From NCBI GenBank assembly GCA_031261175.1, contig JAISJW010000011.1, positions 1 to 51,729 of the forward strand: DNA of 51,729 bases. The letters run 5' to 3'. The notes under the pieces were generated by a model. The model searched no databases and had not been told where the DNA came from. It worked only from the letters and a program-made list of their open reading frames with translations. Origin of the DNA: Lactobacillales bacterium (GTDB lineage: Bacteria; Bacillota; Bacilli; Lactobacillales; Streptococcaceae). Shown one piece after another: positions 42,514 through 51,729 of this stretch (position 1 is its first letter; each line of letters opens with the position of its first letter). Both the position numbers and the translations under genes were made by a program.

Positions 42514-42535
42514 GAGCGCAAGCTCCTTTTTTGTG
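42514..42535 (+). terminator. Terminator of mnmA fused to the tatD promoter
   Basis: GGAGC-GCAA-GCTCC stem then TTTTTT; the T-run passes directly into the extended -10 of tatD. Confidence 0.85.
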
Positions 42536-42542
42536 GTATAAT
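42530..42542 (+). promoter_or_regulatory. Extended -10 promoter of tatD
   Basis: TTTGTGGTATAAT with the TATAAT at 42537-42542, immediately after a terminator hairpin, so a -35 box would have to lie in the hairpin. Confidence 0.7.
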
Positions 42543-42566
42543 TAATTATCAAACCAAAGGAAGAAT

Positions 42567-43349
42567 ATGATGCAAATTATCGATACTCACTGCCATCTCG
42601 ACGACGAACGCTTAATTGGGCAAGTCGACGCGCTCATCGCGCGGGCTCGCGAACTTAGTGTGACAAAAATCATCAACGTTGGTGTCAATACACCTACAAA
42701 TGAAAAAGCGATTGAACTCGCCGATAAATACGAAGAGTGTTTTGCCGTTATTGGTTTTCATCCGGCGGATATTAAATTGATTACTGATGAGTCGTTTGAT
42801 GTTTTGCGCGAGCAAGCTAAACATGAAAAAGTTTTGGCTATCGGTGAAGTCGGACTCGACTATCATTGGATGGAAGACCCGGAAGACGTGCAAATTGCAG
42901 CCTTCAAGAAGTTCATCGAACTTTCAATCGAACTTGATTTACCTTTAGTTATTCACATTCGCTCGAAAAAAAATGATGATGCAGCGCTAGTTGATGCCTA
43001 TGAACTTTTAAAACAGTATCCGAAGGCGCGAGGCGTGATGCACTCGTTTGCGGGAGACGTCGTCTGGCTTGAGAAGTTCCTAGAATTAGGTTATTACGTC
43101 TCGTTCAGTGGAGTGGTAACTTTTAAAAATGCACCGGTAACTCAAGAAGTAGCAAAAGCGGTTCCGATGGATCGATTCATCGTTGAAACGGACGCACCAT
43201 ACTTGACTCCGGTTCCGCATCGCGGGGAAACGAACGAGCCTGGTTATACTTATTACACGGCGCAAAAAATTGCTGATTTAAAAGAAATCACGCTCGAAGA
43301 AGTGGCGGCCGCAACATCGGCTAATGCTGAAAAGTTATTTAAAATATGA
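42567..43349 (+). CDS. tatD: TatD-family metal-dependent hydrolase
   Basis: TIM-barrel hydrolase/3'-exonuclease. 260 residues. N-terminal DTHCHLDDE metal ligands near residue 6, GFHPAD near 65, EVGLDYHW near 92, the VIHIRS His near 130 and the late ETDAPYLTPVPHRG near 203. Two adjacent ATGs (42567 and 42570); AAAGGAAG fits either. It runs into rnmV through a 4-nt overlap, the standard Bacilli tatD-rnmV-rsmA order. Confidence 0.95.
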   Translation: MMQIIDTHCHLDDERLIGQVDALIARARELSVTKIINVGVNTPTNEKAIELADKYEECFAVIGFHPADIKLITDESFDVLREQAKHEKVLAIGEVGLDYHWMEDPEDVQIAAFKKFIELSIELDLPLVIHIRSKKNDDAALVDAYELLKQYPKARGVMHSFAGDVVWLEKFLELGYYVSFSGVVTFKNAPVTQEVAKAVPMDRFIVETDAPYLTPVPHRGETNEPGYTYYTAQKIADLKEITLEEVAAATSANAEKLFKI

Positions 43350-43903
43350 GTAAAATAAAAATAAATGAAGTCATCGTCGTCGAAGGGCGCGATGACACGA
43401 ATCGCTTGAAACAATTTTTTGAGGTCGATACCTATGAAACACACGGAATCGGCATCGATGAAAAATTAATTCAGGAATTAAAAACGATTGCTAAAAAACG
43501 CGAAATCATCATTTTTACCGATCCTGATTATGCGGGGAAATCGATCCGCGCTCATCTCGAAGAAGCTATCCCGAACGCTTTGAATGCTTATCTGCCTAGA
43601 GCGGAAGGCGTTCCGAAAAACAAAGGTAGCTTGGGAATTGAACACGCTAGTTTTGAGGCGTTAAAAACGGCTCTCGACAAAGTTCGAAGAAACAAAAATG
43701 ATGATAAAAATTTCACACCAGTAACGAGTGCCCAACTAAATAAACTAGGACTTTGCGGACAAGCCAACTCGCGCGAACTCCGCGAAAAAGTTGGAGATAA
43801 ACTCGGAATTGGTTACTATAATGCGAAGCAACTTGCTAAGCGTTTGGAAATAAATCGAATAACTTATGAAGAATTGAAGGATGTGGTTGATCTTAGCGAT
43901 TGA
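43346..43903 (+). CDS. rnmV: Ribonuclease M5
   Basis: Toprim-domain nuclease that matures 5S rRNA. 185 residues. VVEGRDDTNRLKQFF near residue 11 (catalytic Glu) and IFTDPDYAGKSIR near 55 (Asp-x-Asp) are the Toprim motifs; then GIEHAS near 97. ATGA overlap with tatD. Confidence 0.95.
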   Translation: MSKIKINEVIVVEGRDDTNRLKQFFEVDTYETHGIGIDEKLIQELKTIAKKREIIIFTDPDYAGKSIRAHLEEAIPNALNAYLPRAEGVPKNKGSLGIEHASFEALKTALDKVRRNKNDDKNFTPVTSAQLNKLGLCGQANSRELREKVGDKLGIGYYNAKQLAKRLEINRITYEELKDVVDLSD

Positions 43904-43967
43904 ACGGTGCGGAGCACCGTGAAGAGCTTAGAGAAACCTATACGTAACGAAGTGAAGGAGGCCATCG

Positions 43968-44837
43968 ATGGCTGAGAGAGATTTGCGCGATATCGCAAAC
44001 CCAACGCGCACGCGCGAAATTATTAAAAAATACGGATTTAATTTCAAGAAAAAATTCGGACAAAACTTCTTGACCGAACCGAATATCTTGAAAAATATCG
44101 TAACGGCAGCAGGCGTAAACGACCAAGTCAATGTGCTCGAAGTCGGACCGGGGATCGGAGCGCTGACGGAATATTTAGCGCGCGAAGCGGCCGAAGTTGT
44201 CGCGTTTGAAATCGACAAAACGCTCCTGCCCATCCTAGGCGAAACGCTCGAACCGTATGATAACGTGACGATCGTCAATCAAGACGTTTTGAAATTAATG
44301 GTCAACGAAATCCCAGGATTGTTCGAAAATCCGGACCTGCCAATCAAGGTGGTTGCGAACCTGCCTTATTATATTACGACGCCGATCATTATGCACTTTT
44401 TGGAACACCACGCACCGATCGACGAGATGGTTGTGATGATGCAAAAAGAAGTCGGTGAACGTCTCGATGCGAAACCATCGACTAAAGAATACGGAAATCT
44501 CAGCATCGCCGTTCAATATTACACGACGACGAACCTAGAGTTTATCGTTCCAAAAACGGTATTCGTTCCTCAACCGAACGTCGACAGTGCCATCGTAAAA
44601 TTAACGGTCAGAAAAACTCCACCAGTCGAAGTCAAAGACGAAAAAGAATTTTTCAAAATCATCAAGGCTGCCTTTATGATGCGCCGCAAAACGCTTTGGA
44701 ATAATTTGACGAGAATTTATGACAAAGAAATGCTCGCTAAGGCCCTAGAACAAAGCGGTATCGAGCCTAACAGGCGCGGTGAAAGTCTCTCGATTGAGGA
44801 GTTCGCTTCACTTGCCAATAATATTATTTCGCTTTAA
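43968..44837 (+). CDS. rsmA: 16S rRNA dimethyladenosine transferase
   Basis: Dimethylates A1518 and A1519 of 16S rRNA; loss gives kasugamycin resistance in model bacteria. 289 residues. [15 protein letters not shown] near residue 23, [17 protein letters not shown] loop near 55, [10 protein letters not shown] near 128 and the C-terminal RRKTLWNNL near 241. AAGGAGG before ATG 43968. The 64-nt gap to rnmV has a perfect ACGGTGC-GGA-GCACCGT hairpin. The family also covers KsgA. Confidence 0.96.
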   Translation: MAERDLRDIANPTRTREIIKKYGFNFKKKFGQNFLTEPNILKNIVTAAGVNDQVNVLEVGPGIGALTEYLAREAAEVVAFEIDKTLLPILGETLEPYDNVTIVNQDVLKLMVNEIPGLFENPDLPIKVVANLPYYITTPIIMHFLEHHAPIDEMVVMMQKEVGERLDAKPSTKEYGNLSIAVQYYTTTNLEFIVPKTVFVPQPNVDSAIVKLTVRKTPPVEVKDEKEFFKIIKAAFMMRRKTLWNNLTRIYDKEMLAKALEQSGIEPNRRGESLSIEEFASLANNIISL

Positions 44838-44888
44838 GCCCTTTACATTTTTTCGGAACGTGCTATAATAAGTCCGGGTGATGAAAAT

Positions 44889-45089
44889 ATGAATAAAAAG
44901 AGTTACACTTGCCAAAATAACTATTACGAGTTAGAGGCGGCTGCGGAGTCTGAGGAGTATCCGACGCGCGCGCTATATCGGGAGGTTGGCAATTACGAAG
45001 AGGCGAAAACCTCGAAGGTGAAGGTGTTTTGCTTTATAGCGGTGGCGATTTTGGCTATCTATTTTGCATTTTACTTCGGAATCCTTTAA
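44889..45089 (+). CDS. Small tail-anchored membrane protein
   Basis: 66 residues: a polar, Tyr/Glu-rich N-terminal 42 residues and one C-terminal membrane helix. Unknown function. Promoter TTTACA (44842) - 16 bp - TATAAT (44864-44869) and GGGTGATG as the ribosome-binding site. Contains a 7-mer copy at 44907, in its fifth to tenth codons. Confidence 0.6.
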   Translation: MNKKSYTCQNNYYELEAAAESEEYPTRALYREVGNYEEAKTSKVKVFCFIAVAILAIYFAFYFGIL

Positions 45090-45117
45090 GAGTCGGCATT
45101 TTGCTGGCTCTTTTTTT
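45088..45117 (+). terminator. Terminator of the small membrane-protein gene
   Basis: AGAGTCGGC / GCTGGCTCT stem with G-U pairs and seven T. Confidence 0.88.
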
Positions 45118-45140
45118 GCGGTCAAAAATCATTTTGAAAT

Positions 45141-45207
45141 TTTGCGAGTATAAACTTTGAATTTTGAGCAGATTTCGTCCTGAAAACGGCGAGTTTATAC
45201 TCGCAAA
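45141..45207. repeat. Long intergenic hairpin (TTTGCGAGTATAAACT arms)
   Basis: Outer arms of 16-17 nt are complementary; the tip region TTTTGAGCAGATTTCGTCCTGAAA resembles the family 1 apex (ATTTCG...CTGAAA). Same size class, different ends. Confidence 0.8.
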
Positions 45208-45419
45208 AAAAGAAATTGCGCTTTAAGGCAGTGCGAACGGTGCGGCGGTAAAAATTAGAGAGGTATAACCGCTAGCTATAGGTAAATATACGAAACGTAT
45301 TCACCTAACATGGATTGTAAACAAATTTATTAAAATTACACAAACATATTAAATAATTGAAAATTATTACCTTTAAATGTGCTATAATTGCGAAAAATTT
45401 AATCTGGGGGGATTAATTT
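45208..45419 (+). promoter_or_regulatory. Long leader and promoter of the S8 surface-protease gene
   Basis: No gene seen. TAGGTAAATATACG / CGTATTCACCTA imperfect hairpin near 45279-45310, and an extended -10 TGTGCTATAAT with TATAAT at 45383-45388. GGGGGGATT is the ribosome-binding site before ATG 45420. Confidence 0.6.
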
Positions 45420-48400
45420 ATGAGAGCAAGAAACAAAGCAACATTAATGTTAGGGGTATTAGCAGCATCGGTAGCAATGAATTTCGCGTTAGCCATTCCG
45501 GCGATTACTTACGCCGTCGAAAGAGATTCGGCAAGTCAAGACAGCGCGAGCGCGCAAACGAGCACTTTCGATGACATGAAAAAACAAATCGACAAGCTAG
45601 AAAAGCAAACTCAAGACAGTTTGACGAAAAAACTTGATTCGACCGTCGGAAAGAAAAAGAAATTTAAAGACACAGTTGTAGATGTCGTAGTCGAACTAGA
45701 TTCGGCACCGGCATTTAAACACATAAAAAAACGCCCGGATGGCACGGCGAAATCGCTGAGAGAAATCAAGACGAAATCTGACTCGGTCATCGGCACGCAA
45801 GACAGCCTACGCAGACGCGTCAAAAAAGTCACGGGCGATAGCTTAGACAGCACCCAAGATAAGCAGTTCGGCTATTTAGTCAACGCCTTCACGACGAAAG
45901 CGAAGTTGAGCGAGCTCGACTCAATCGCGAAACTTCCCGGCGTAAAATCAGTTGGGCAAGTAAACACCTACACGAGACAAGATGCGAATGCTAATGATTT
46001 AGCAAAAGTCAAAGAAGCGTGGGAAGGTGTGTCGATTCCGGGCACGAAACTGCGCGGTGAGGGGATGGTAATCGCTATCGTCGATACGGGTATTGACTGG
46101 CACCATAACGATTTATCGCACGATCCGGACTCGGCGCGCCTTTCTGAGGATTCGATAAACGAGATTGTCAAAACAAAAGGCCTAAAAGGGAAATATTTCA
46201 CACCGAAAGTTCCTTATGCGTACAACTACGCAGATAAAAACTTGGACGTAATTGATGCAGACGATCACGATAACCACGGCCTTCACGTTGCGGGGATCGC
46301 AGCGGCCGACGGAACCGACTACCTGAAAGACAGTGCACGTGCAGAAGGCAAGTTGTCGGCTGATGAAATCGACAAATTAGTTGCCGATAACATTACACAC
46401 GTCGATGGTGCGGCGCCGCAAGCCCAATTATTAGACCTGAAAGTTTTTTCGAACGGATCTAAGTATATGACTTGTTCTACGCCGAACGTTCTAGCGGCGA
46501 TGGAAGATGCCGTTAAATTAGGTGCTGACATCATCAGTATGTCTTTGGGATCTGACAACGGCGAAACCGGATCGGATATCGAAGATATCGCGATTAGCAA
46601 CGCCGCCGACGAAGGCGTTATTGCGATTGTGGCAGCCGGAAACTCAGGCGACTTGAATTCGATTGTAGGATCGGAAGAATTTTTCACCGGAAATGACAAG
46701 GGCGTTTTGCCGCTCCGACAAACGGTTGGATCTCCTTCGGTAAATCCATTTGCTTTATCAGTTGCGGCAAGTCAAAACCAGTCGTCAGCTTTGCAAGGCT
46801 TGGAAATCTACGATAAAGACAGTGCGAAACTTAAAGCGTTTAACCGAGTTGGAGGAACGCTTATCGGAGCCTTTAGTAAAGGTTCTTACGGAGATGATGG
46901 ATATTTAAAAGATTTTTCGGGCACAGATTTTAACATTGTAACTTTGAAAGACAATCATACGGCTTATTGGGAAGACCTAAGAGCTGAACAAGATTCAACA
47001 GTTGTTAGTTGCTTAGAAAAAGTGGGAATTACGCTGACAGAGGGATCTACTTACAAAGAAGATGACCTAGATAGTTCGGGGGCTAAAAATGTAAGCGCCG
47101 ACCAGAAAGATGTGCCTCAAGAGGTTTTCTATGCTTGGGAAAATGCATTATTCACTAGAGGGCTTGATACCAATAATGGGACGTTTGTGAACAATCCTTA
47201 TTCGCCGGGAGATTTCTATGCGCACGACAAAGATAGTTTAGGAATAGGCGAAGGATACCTAACTGACTTGAAAGGCTATTCGGGCAATTGGAAAGATCCA
47301 TTTGGTGAAGCGGTAGCTTCGAAAGCTCTTTCGGGAACAGATGTTAAGGGAAAAATCGTCCTCGTTCCTTACGTTGCGCACGAACATGTCCGCTACGGAG
47401 ATGGAATTACGCCTGAGGAACAGCTTTTTGAAAACCTGAAAAAGGATAGTGCGGCGGGAATTATTTATGTCGCACCAAAAGATTGGACACCGAAGAGCGA
47501 AAGCGATTACGTTGGTTTCCAAAATAGAAAGTATTTTAACGATATCGATTTGCCGGCTGTTATCATCCCGCAAAACGATGGTAAAGAATTAGCTGAAAAA
47601 ATCAACGAGTTAAACGAAGCTGCCACAAAAGATGGTAACTCTTTGCCAAAATATCATTTTGAAAATGTAAATCAAGAAGTAAAAAATAGAAAAGTGCATC
47701 AAATGGCTCCTTACAGCAGTTGGGGTCCGACGGATGATTTAGAATTAAAACCGGAAATCACTGCGGTTGGTTCGGACGTTTGGTCACTTATGAACAATAA
47801 CAAATATCAAACTTTGAGCGGAACTTCGATGGCGACGCCACTTGCCTCGGGAGCTACTGCGCTGCTTCTTCAACATTTGAAATCGTTTGCTAATCACAAG
47901 ACAGGTAAAGCCTTGGTTAAGCAAGTTAAAAATCTGTTGATGAATAGTGCGACGCCGCTTGTCGAATCGCCTTTTAGTACTGATTATCTGAACGATGACA
48001 CAGCTGATTCGGTTATCAATCTATCTGAAGATGACAAGTTGACGTGGAACGACGTTGATTTAGCGCGTGGCTATGAATCCGATGACGCAGATGCTAAGCA
48101 AAAATTTGAAGCGCAGAAAACTTTGATTACACCGCGTCGCCAAGGTGCTGGTGAAATTAATATTTCTAAAGCGTTATCGACGACAACGTTGTTGACTGAT
48201 GAAAAAGATGACGACGTTTCACTTGCCTTGAAAGAAATCGGGGCAAATACTAAATTCAAAGTTAATTTAACTAACTTTGGCGATACAACTAAGTCTTATA
48301 AATTGGATCCGAAATTTGAACACGTTTACGCGGAAAACCAAGTCTTAGATATTCCGGGCGATGCGTTGACTTATGGAGTTTCAAGAGCGCTCGACTTCCC

Positions 48401-51400
48401 GTTGAAGAAAGAACTTGCTGAGCTTAGCCTATTTAAGGGCGGAGCTAAGTTAAATTACACTGATGATACAATTACACTTAAAGCAGGTGAGACGGTAATA
48501 ATTGACGGATCGCTTGACATCAAAAATCCTAATTTCAAAGCAGACTGGGTTGAAGGCTATGTTGCATTTGACGAAGTTGGAAGTGACGAAACAGCCGCTG
48601 TGATTCCTTACTTTGGCTACACTGGTAAAATTGATGATAACCCGATTTTTGATAAATTCAAAGGTGAAAAAGGTGCGGTCGGAAACTTTGCGAGTCTTAA
48701 TGACGGCGGGCCAGCGAATTTAGCGGGTGTTGATTTTGATTCAGATGGAAATCCGTATTTTGACGAAAGCAAGATTGCGTTTGCTCCTGGAAATGGGAAA
48801 TATATTATTCCGCATTTAACTGTTTTGCGAAATAATAAAAATTTCGAATTGAACATCTTAGATAGCAATAAAAATCGCTTGAAAACGTTGCTATCGACAG
48901 CGCATATCTTGCCTAATTCGCTTCGATGGGGCTTTGAAAACTTCTATAAAGAGCAATCGTTTGTCTGGAATGGCAAGTCTTGGGATGCCGGCAAGGGCGC
49001 AGATTCACTTCAACCAGAAGGCCAATATTACTATCAATTAAAAGCGACAGGGGCTCGCGTTGGAGATACCGAGCAAGTAAGAGATATTCCTGTTAAAATT
49101 GATAACCAAGCGCCGAAAATTGACAGCGTTAGCCTTGATAAAGATACAAAAGGCGATTATTGGCTTACGGCGACGATTACCGAAAACGGTTCAGGTTTTT
49201 ATAACGCTGATTATTTATATTTAGCCATTAACCGTTATCCCGCTGTCTTAAGATCGTTCAGAGAAGTCTTTGGCGAAGAAGACTTTAAAGGGACAAAAAC
49301 AATTCACGAAAAAGTTCCGGCAAATCTAGCGGAGAAAATTGTTTCGGGAAAAAATGATGTTGAGGTAACTGCGAGAGATGCCGCTGGCAACTCGGAACAA
49401 TTTGCGGGGACTATCCATCTCAAAGAAGCTGACGGAACTCCGTCTGAGCAAGGATTTAGAATTACTTTCCCGATTTCTGCTGGCGAAGCAGAGGATAATA
49501 TTTACGTTGGTTTGGGTAACTCACACATAGACGTCGCACGTCAGTTAGTTCTTCTTAAAGGTTACTCTCCTAAACCATTTTATGTCAACAAAAAATTAGT
49601 TACGCCGGATGCGGATAACGCATACAGTGCTTGGGTTCCTTACGATTACTATAAATTGCGTTCGGAAACGCGCAAGGTAATGAATGCGCAAGGTGAACTC
49701 GTTGATCACCTATTCGAACGGGTGGCTGATTTGAAATTTTCTTATGGAATAGATGACGCGCCGTTTAAAACCTTAACCTTCTATTTAGATGGATCAGAAA
49801 GTTATGGTCAACCAATCTATCATCCAGAAAACGCGCTTACACCTAGCAATTACAACCGTGATGGAGAACATAAAGGTATTAACGCTACAGCTCTTGATTC
49901 TGAGCTTAAAAGACTAGCAGCAGATAAGGAATACGTTCACGATTCAATCACGCTCAATGCTAATGAAACTATTTATACAACTCAATATGATGTAGTTAAT
50001 ATTAAACCGAGTATTACGTATAAAATTTTAGAAACGGACGAAGCGATTCCGGTTGCTCGCGTTATCGACCAAAGAAAAGACGATCGTTTCGAAATTATCA
50101 ACTTGAGCACGGGAGAATATGACAGAGATGGGCAAGTCTACTCGGCTGATGGCACTCACTTGCCAGATCAATCGTTCAAGCCGGATACGGCTAACCATAA
50201 CAGTATTACGACGAATTTCAAAACGAAAGAGGGCGTGGCTAACGTAATTGAAATCAAAGACTTAGATGATTCAGCGTATAGTTCGTTTAGCTTTGTTTAC
50301 CAAAATCCGCCTGAAAATGATTTCTACTCTCTCAACTTCGATGTAAGTGGATCCGCTAAAAATGTAGGTATTGCCGCTGTTAAATCCGGCGACTACACTA
50401 TAACTGATCCAGTTACCGGAGACGGAACTTATAAGTTAAGCGGAAAGGTCGGTCGATCGTATTCTAATCTGCATTTCTGGTCAGGGGACGAAGAACTAGG
50501 GCCGGATAACGAGGTGGTCTTAGGCGAACGCGATCCTAAAACGTTCTACGCTCCATACGAATATCTTGCGAAGTTGAAAAATAACGCAGATAATCGCTAT
50601 TCGTTCTCGTGCGATGATTCGGGCGTGGGAGCGCGCAGTCCGTGGAGAGAAGTACTACATTTTGAAGTGGATATCGATGCGCCGACTCTAGAGCTTGGAT
50701 CGGAGTTTAAACCTGCTGCTAATCCAATTCCACTGGACCCATTACTCATTGACGACAACGTTAATGACTTAGGCGAGTTTACTGTGAATTCGACTACCGG
50801 TAAATTGGACCTAACGGGTATCTTCGGCGACAATCAATGGGACTTCAATTTAACAGTCAACGGAAGCCAACTTTATCACTCGCCAAAAGCCAATATGGAT
50901 GGACCATGGCCTGGTGAAACTATCGACTTTAAAGATGTTGATTTCAAAAATGCTCTTGACTTAGTGCCAGGAATCGACAATCACTTTGTCCTTGACGTAA
51001 CCGATCAAGTGGGTAATATTACTCGCGCTCGCATCACTGTTACGCAAAATGGTTCTGGTTCGGATGTCACACCACCGGGCGATGCGTCTAACGACTCGCA
51101 AGACTCTGCTGTGTCAACGGATTCGACAACGCCTGCAACACCTGCGGATACGCAAACGAACGCTTCTGCGACAGTGTTAACTGCTGACGAATTGACTGAA
51201 GCTAACCGCGGCGGGGTTTCAATTGCAGACGGTCAAACGGGCGATGTCCGTGTCGATATCGACAATGATTCGGTCAAAGTGGGCGATGCGTTAACGGCTT
51301 ACATTTATTCTGAGCCTACATTGCTCGGAACATACACTGTTCAAGAAGATTCGAATGGTAAATTTATTATCGTTACAATACCTGATACATTTACGGGCGA

Positions 51401-51650
51401 TCACAAAATTGCTTTATACAAAGCAGATGGAACGTTAATCGGTTGGGCACCGATTACGCTTGGTTCGGCAACAGATGCAAGCGGCAAATTGCCAACGACT
51501 GGTCTTCACTTGCCGGCCACAGGCGAGGAAGCAGCGACTTGGATCCCTTATGCCGGGCTTGTCACAATATCTGTCGGAGGAGCCCTAATCCTTCTACGCA
51601 GACGTAAAATAATGGCTCTTTGTCAACTGATGGGGTTTTCCAATTTTTGA
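45420..51650 (+). CDS. Giant S8 (subtilisin-family) cell-wall protease, lactocepin/C5a-peptidase-like; 3' end altered by an insertion
   Basis: 2076 residues. Signal peptide about 1-33 (cleavage near YAVE), propeptide, then catalytic Asp222 (IVDTGID), His286 (HGLHVAG), oxyanion Asn408 (AAGNSG) and Ser803 (SGTSMATP). The large insert between Asn and Ser contains a protease-associated-type region (KGKIVLVPY... near 645-700). Fn3-like A-domains follow, then repetitive Ig-like segments, a Ser/Thr/Asp spacer and two sortase motifs, LPTTG (2024) and LPATG (2031), a TM and RRRK. Closest in layout to lactocepins and streptococcal C5a peptidases, which trim caseins or host proteins. After RRRKI the last 12 residues (MALCQLMGFSNF) are encoded by what looks like an ISL3-type end, so the native C-terminus was probably slightly different. 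Asp-Ser pairs are about twice as frequent as expected. Confidence 0.9.
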   Translation: MRARNKATLMLGVLAASVAMNFALAIPAITYAVERDSASQDSASAQTSTFDDMKKQIDKLEKQTQDSLTKKLDSTVGKKKKFKDTVVDVVVELDSAPAFKHIKKRPDGTAKSLREIKTKSDSVIGTQDSLRRRVKKVTGDSLDSTQDKQFGYLVNAFTTKAKLSELDSIAKLPGVKSVGQVNTYTRQDANANDLAKVKEAWEGVSIPGTKLRGEGMVIAIVDTGIDWHHNDLSHDPDSARLSEDSINEIVKTKGLKGKYFTPKVPYAYNYADKNLDVIDADDHDNHGLHVAGIAAADGTDYLKDSARAEGKLSADEIDKLVADNITHVDGAAPQAQLLDLKVFSNGSKYMTCSTPNVLAAMEDAVKLGADIISMSLGSDNGETGSDIEDIAISNAADEGVIAIVAAGNSGDLNSIVGSEEFFTGNDKGVLPLRQTVGSPSVNPFALSVAASQNQSSALQGLEIYDKDSAKLKAFNRVGGTLIGAFSKGSYGDDGYLKDFSGTDFNIVTLKDNHTAYWEDLRAEQDSTVVSCLEKVGITLTEGSTYKEDDLDSSGAKNVSADQKDVPQEVFYAWENALFTRGLDTNNGTFVNNPYSPGDFYAHDKDSLGIGEGYLTDLKGYSGNWKDPFGEAVASKALSGTDVKGKIVLVPYVAHEHVRYGDGITPEEQLFENLKKDSAAGIIYVAPKDWTPKSESDYVGFQNRKYFNDIDLPAVIIPQNDGKELAEKINELNEAATKDGNSLPKYHFENVNQEVKNRKVHQMAPYSSWGPTDDLELKPEITAVGSDVWSLMNNNKYQTLSGTSMATPLASGATALLLQHLKSFANHKTGKALVKQVKNLLMNSATPLVESPFSTDYLNDDTADSVINLSEDDKLTWNDVDLARGYESDDADAKQKFEAQKTLITPRRQGAGEINISKALSTTTLLTDEKDDDVSLALKEIGANTKFKVNLTNFGDTTKSYKLDPKFEHVYAENQVLDIPGDALTYGVSRALDFPLKKELAELSLFKGGAKLNYTDDTITLKAGETVIIDGSLDIKNPNFKADWVEGYVAFDEVGSDETAAVIPYFGYTGKIDDNPIFDKFKGEKGAVGNFASLNDGGPANLAGVDFDSDGNPYFDESKIAFAPGNGKYIIPHLTVLRNNKNFELNILDSNKNRLKTLLSTAHILPNSLRWGFENFYKEQSFVWNGKSWDAGKGADSLQPEGQYYYQLKATGARVGDTEQVRDIPVKIDNQAPKIDSVSLDKDTKGDYWLTATITENGSGFYNADYLYLAINRYPAVLRSFREVFGEEDFKGTKTIHEKVPANLAEKIVSGKNDVEVTARDAAGNSEQFAGTIHLKEADGTPSEQGFRITFPISAGEAEDNIYVGLGNSHIDVARQLVLLKGYSPKPFYVNKKLVTPDADNAYSAWVPYDYYKLRSETRKVMNAQGELVDHLFERVADLKFSYGIDDAPFKTLTFYLDGSESYGQPIYHPENALTPSNYNRDGEHKGINATALDSELKRLAADKEYVHDSITLNANETIYTTQYDVVNIKPSITYKILETDEAIPVARVIDQRKDDRFEIINLSTGEYDRDGQVYSADGTHLPDQSFKPDTANHNSITTNFKTKEGVANVIEIKDLDDSAYSSFSFVYQNPPENDFYSLNFDVSGSAKNVGIAAVKSGDYTITDPVTGDGTYKLSGKVGRSYSNLHFWSGDEELGPDNEVVLGERDPKTFYAPYEYLAKLKNNADNRYSFSCDDSGVGARSPWREVLHFEVDIDAPTLELGSEFKPAANPIPLDPLLIDDNVNDLGEFTVNSTTGKLDLTGIFGDNQWDFNLTVNGSQLYHSPKANMDGPWPGETIDFKDVDFKNALDLVPGIDNHFVLDVTDQVGNITRARITVTQNGSGSDVTPPGDASNDSQDSAVSTDSTTPATPADTQTNASATVLTADELTEANRGGVSIADGQTGDVRVDIDNDSVKVGDALTAYIYSEPTLLGTYTVQEDSNGKFIIVTIPDTFTGDHKIALYKADGTLIGWAPITLGSATDASGKLPTTGLHLPATGEEAATWIPYAGLVTISVGGALILLRRRKIMALCQLMGFSNF

Positions 51651-51729
51651 TAAATAGAGTTAAGCAGCAGAACTCAAATTCGTTGAGACATCGACGGATT
51701 TGAGTTTTTGTATTGTGATCACTTCTACG
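51606..51729. mobile_element. Left end of a probable ISL3-family insertion sequence (partial)
   Basis: The sequence from 51614 begins GGCTCTTTGTCAACTGATGG, which looks like the terminal inverted repeat of ISL3-family elements as I remember them (many start GGCTCTTTGTCAA). The 8 bp before it, AAAATAAT at 51606-51613, would be the target duplication; ISL3 elements make 8-bp, AT-rich duplications. A hairpin CTCAAATTCG...CGGATTTGAG lies inside (about 51674-51706). The transposase is beyond the window, so this call rests on the end sequence only. Confidence 0.55.

Overview
The window looks like chromosome from a mid-GC (low-to-mid 40s percent by eye) low-GC-branch Gram-positive, most likely in the order Lactobacillales (class Bacilli). 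The support is a type B RNase P RNA in the order gpsB-rnpB-rlmL, two very large sortase-anchored surface proteins, a catalytically degenerate RNase J2, an Rgg-type regulator, MecA, ComFA/ComFC, SufU and CvfB. I cannot name the genus. Almost all genes lie on the + strand, as expected for leading-strand genes; the exceptions are ansA plus a beta-lactamase-fold gene, a nitronate-monooxygenase-like gene and the rgg-like gene.

Layout. 1-9.4 kb: a membrane protein, prs, mecA, gpsB, rnpB, rlmL, tRNA-Arg(CCT), maf, an MFS transporter and three unknown genes. 9.5-16.8 kb: asparaginase and a membrane-anchored serine hydrolase on the - strand, then an aminotransferase, an rRNA-type methyltransferase, aroD, a free-methionine-sulfoxide reductase, an ASCH protein and a flavin oxidoreductase. 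16.9-20.8 kb: transketolase, a glucosaminidase/LysM wall hydrolase and sufU-sufT. 21.2-26.6 kb: a 1804-residue repeat-built surface protein. 26.9-38 kb: metA, dnaD-nth-cvfB-pdxK-like, rgg-like, asd-dapA-rnjB and der. 37.6-45 kb: comFA-comFC, two small unknown genes, a C-N hydrolase, mnmA, tatD-rnmV-rsmA and a small membrane protein. 45.4-51.6 kb: a 2076-residue subtilisin-family surface protease whose last codons run into what looks like the end of an ISL3-type insertion sequence.

The main signal is not a gene. The 7-mer ACTTGCC/GGCAAGT occurs 77 times by hand count (35 in one orientation, 42 in the other), about once per 670 bp, where base composition predicts five or six. Single-base neighbours of the motif are rare. 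Copies lie in several reading frames, in both strands, in intergenic DNA and inside rnpB. Together with comFA, comFC and mecA this looks like a DNA-uptake-type sequence, a class known from Pasteurellaceae and Neisseriaceae but not established in Gram-positive bacteria. A Chi-like recombination site is the main alternative.

A second system-level signal is a set of long intergenic hairpins, 65-130 nt. Several share ends (CTAATCG...CGATTAG or ATCGGACTTTTCGCG...) and an apex, while their middles differ but remain self-complementary. Several genes also share a strict extended -10 promoter (TTTGTGGTATAAT), and three genes have the -10 box so close to the start codon that their mRNAs should be leaderless.
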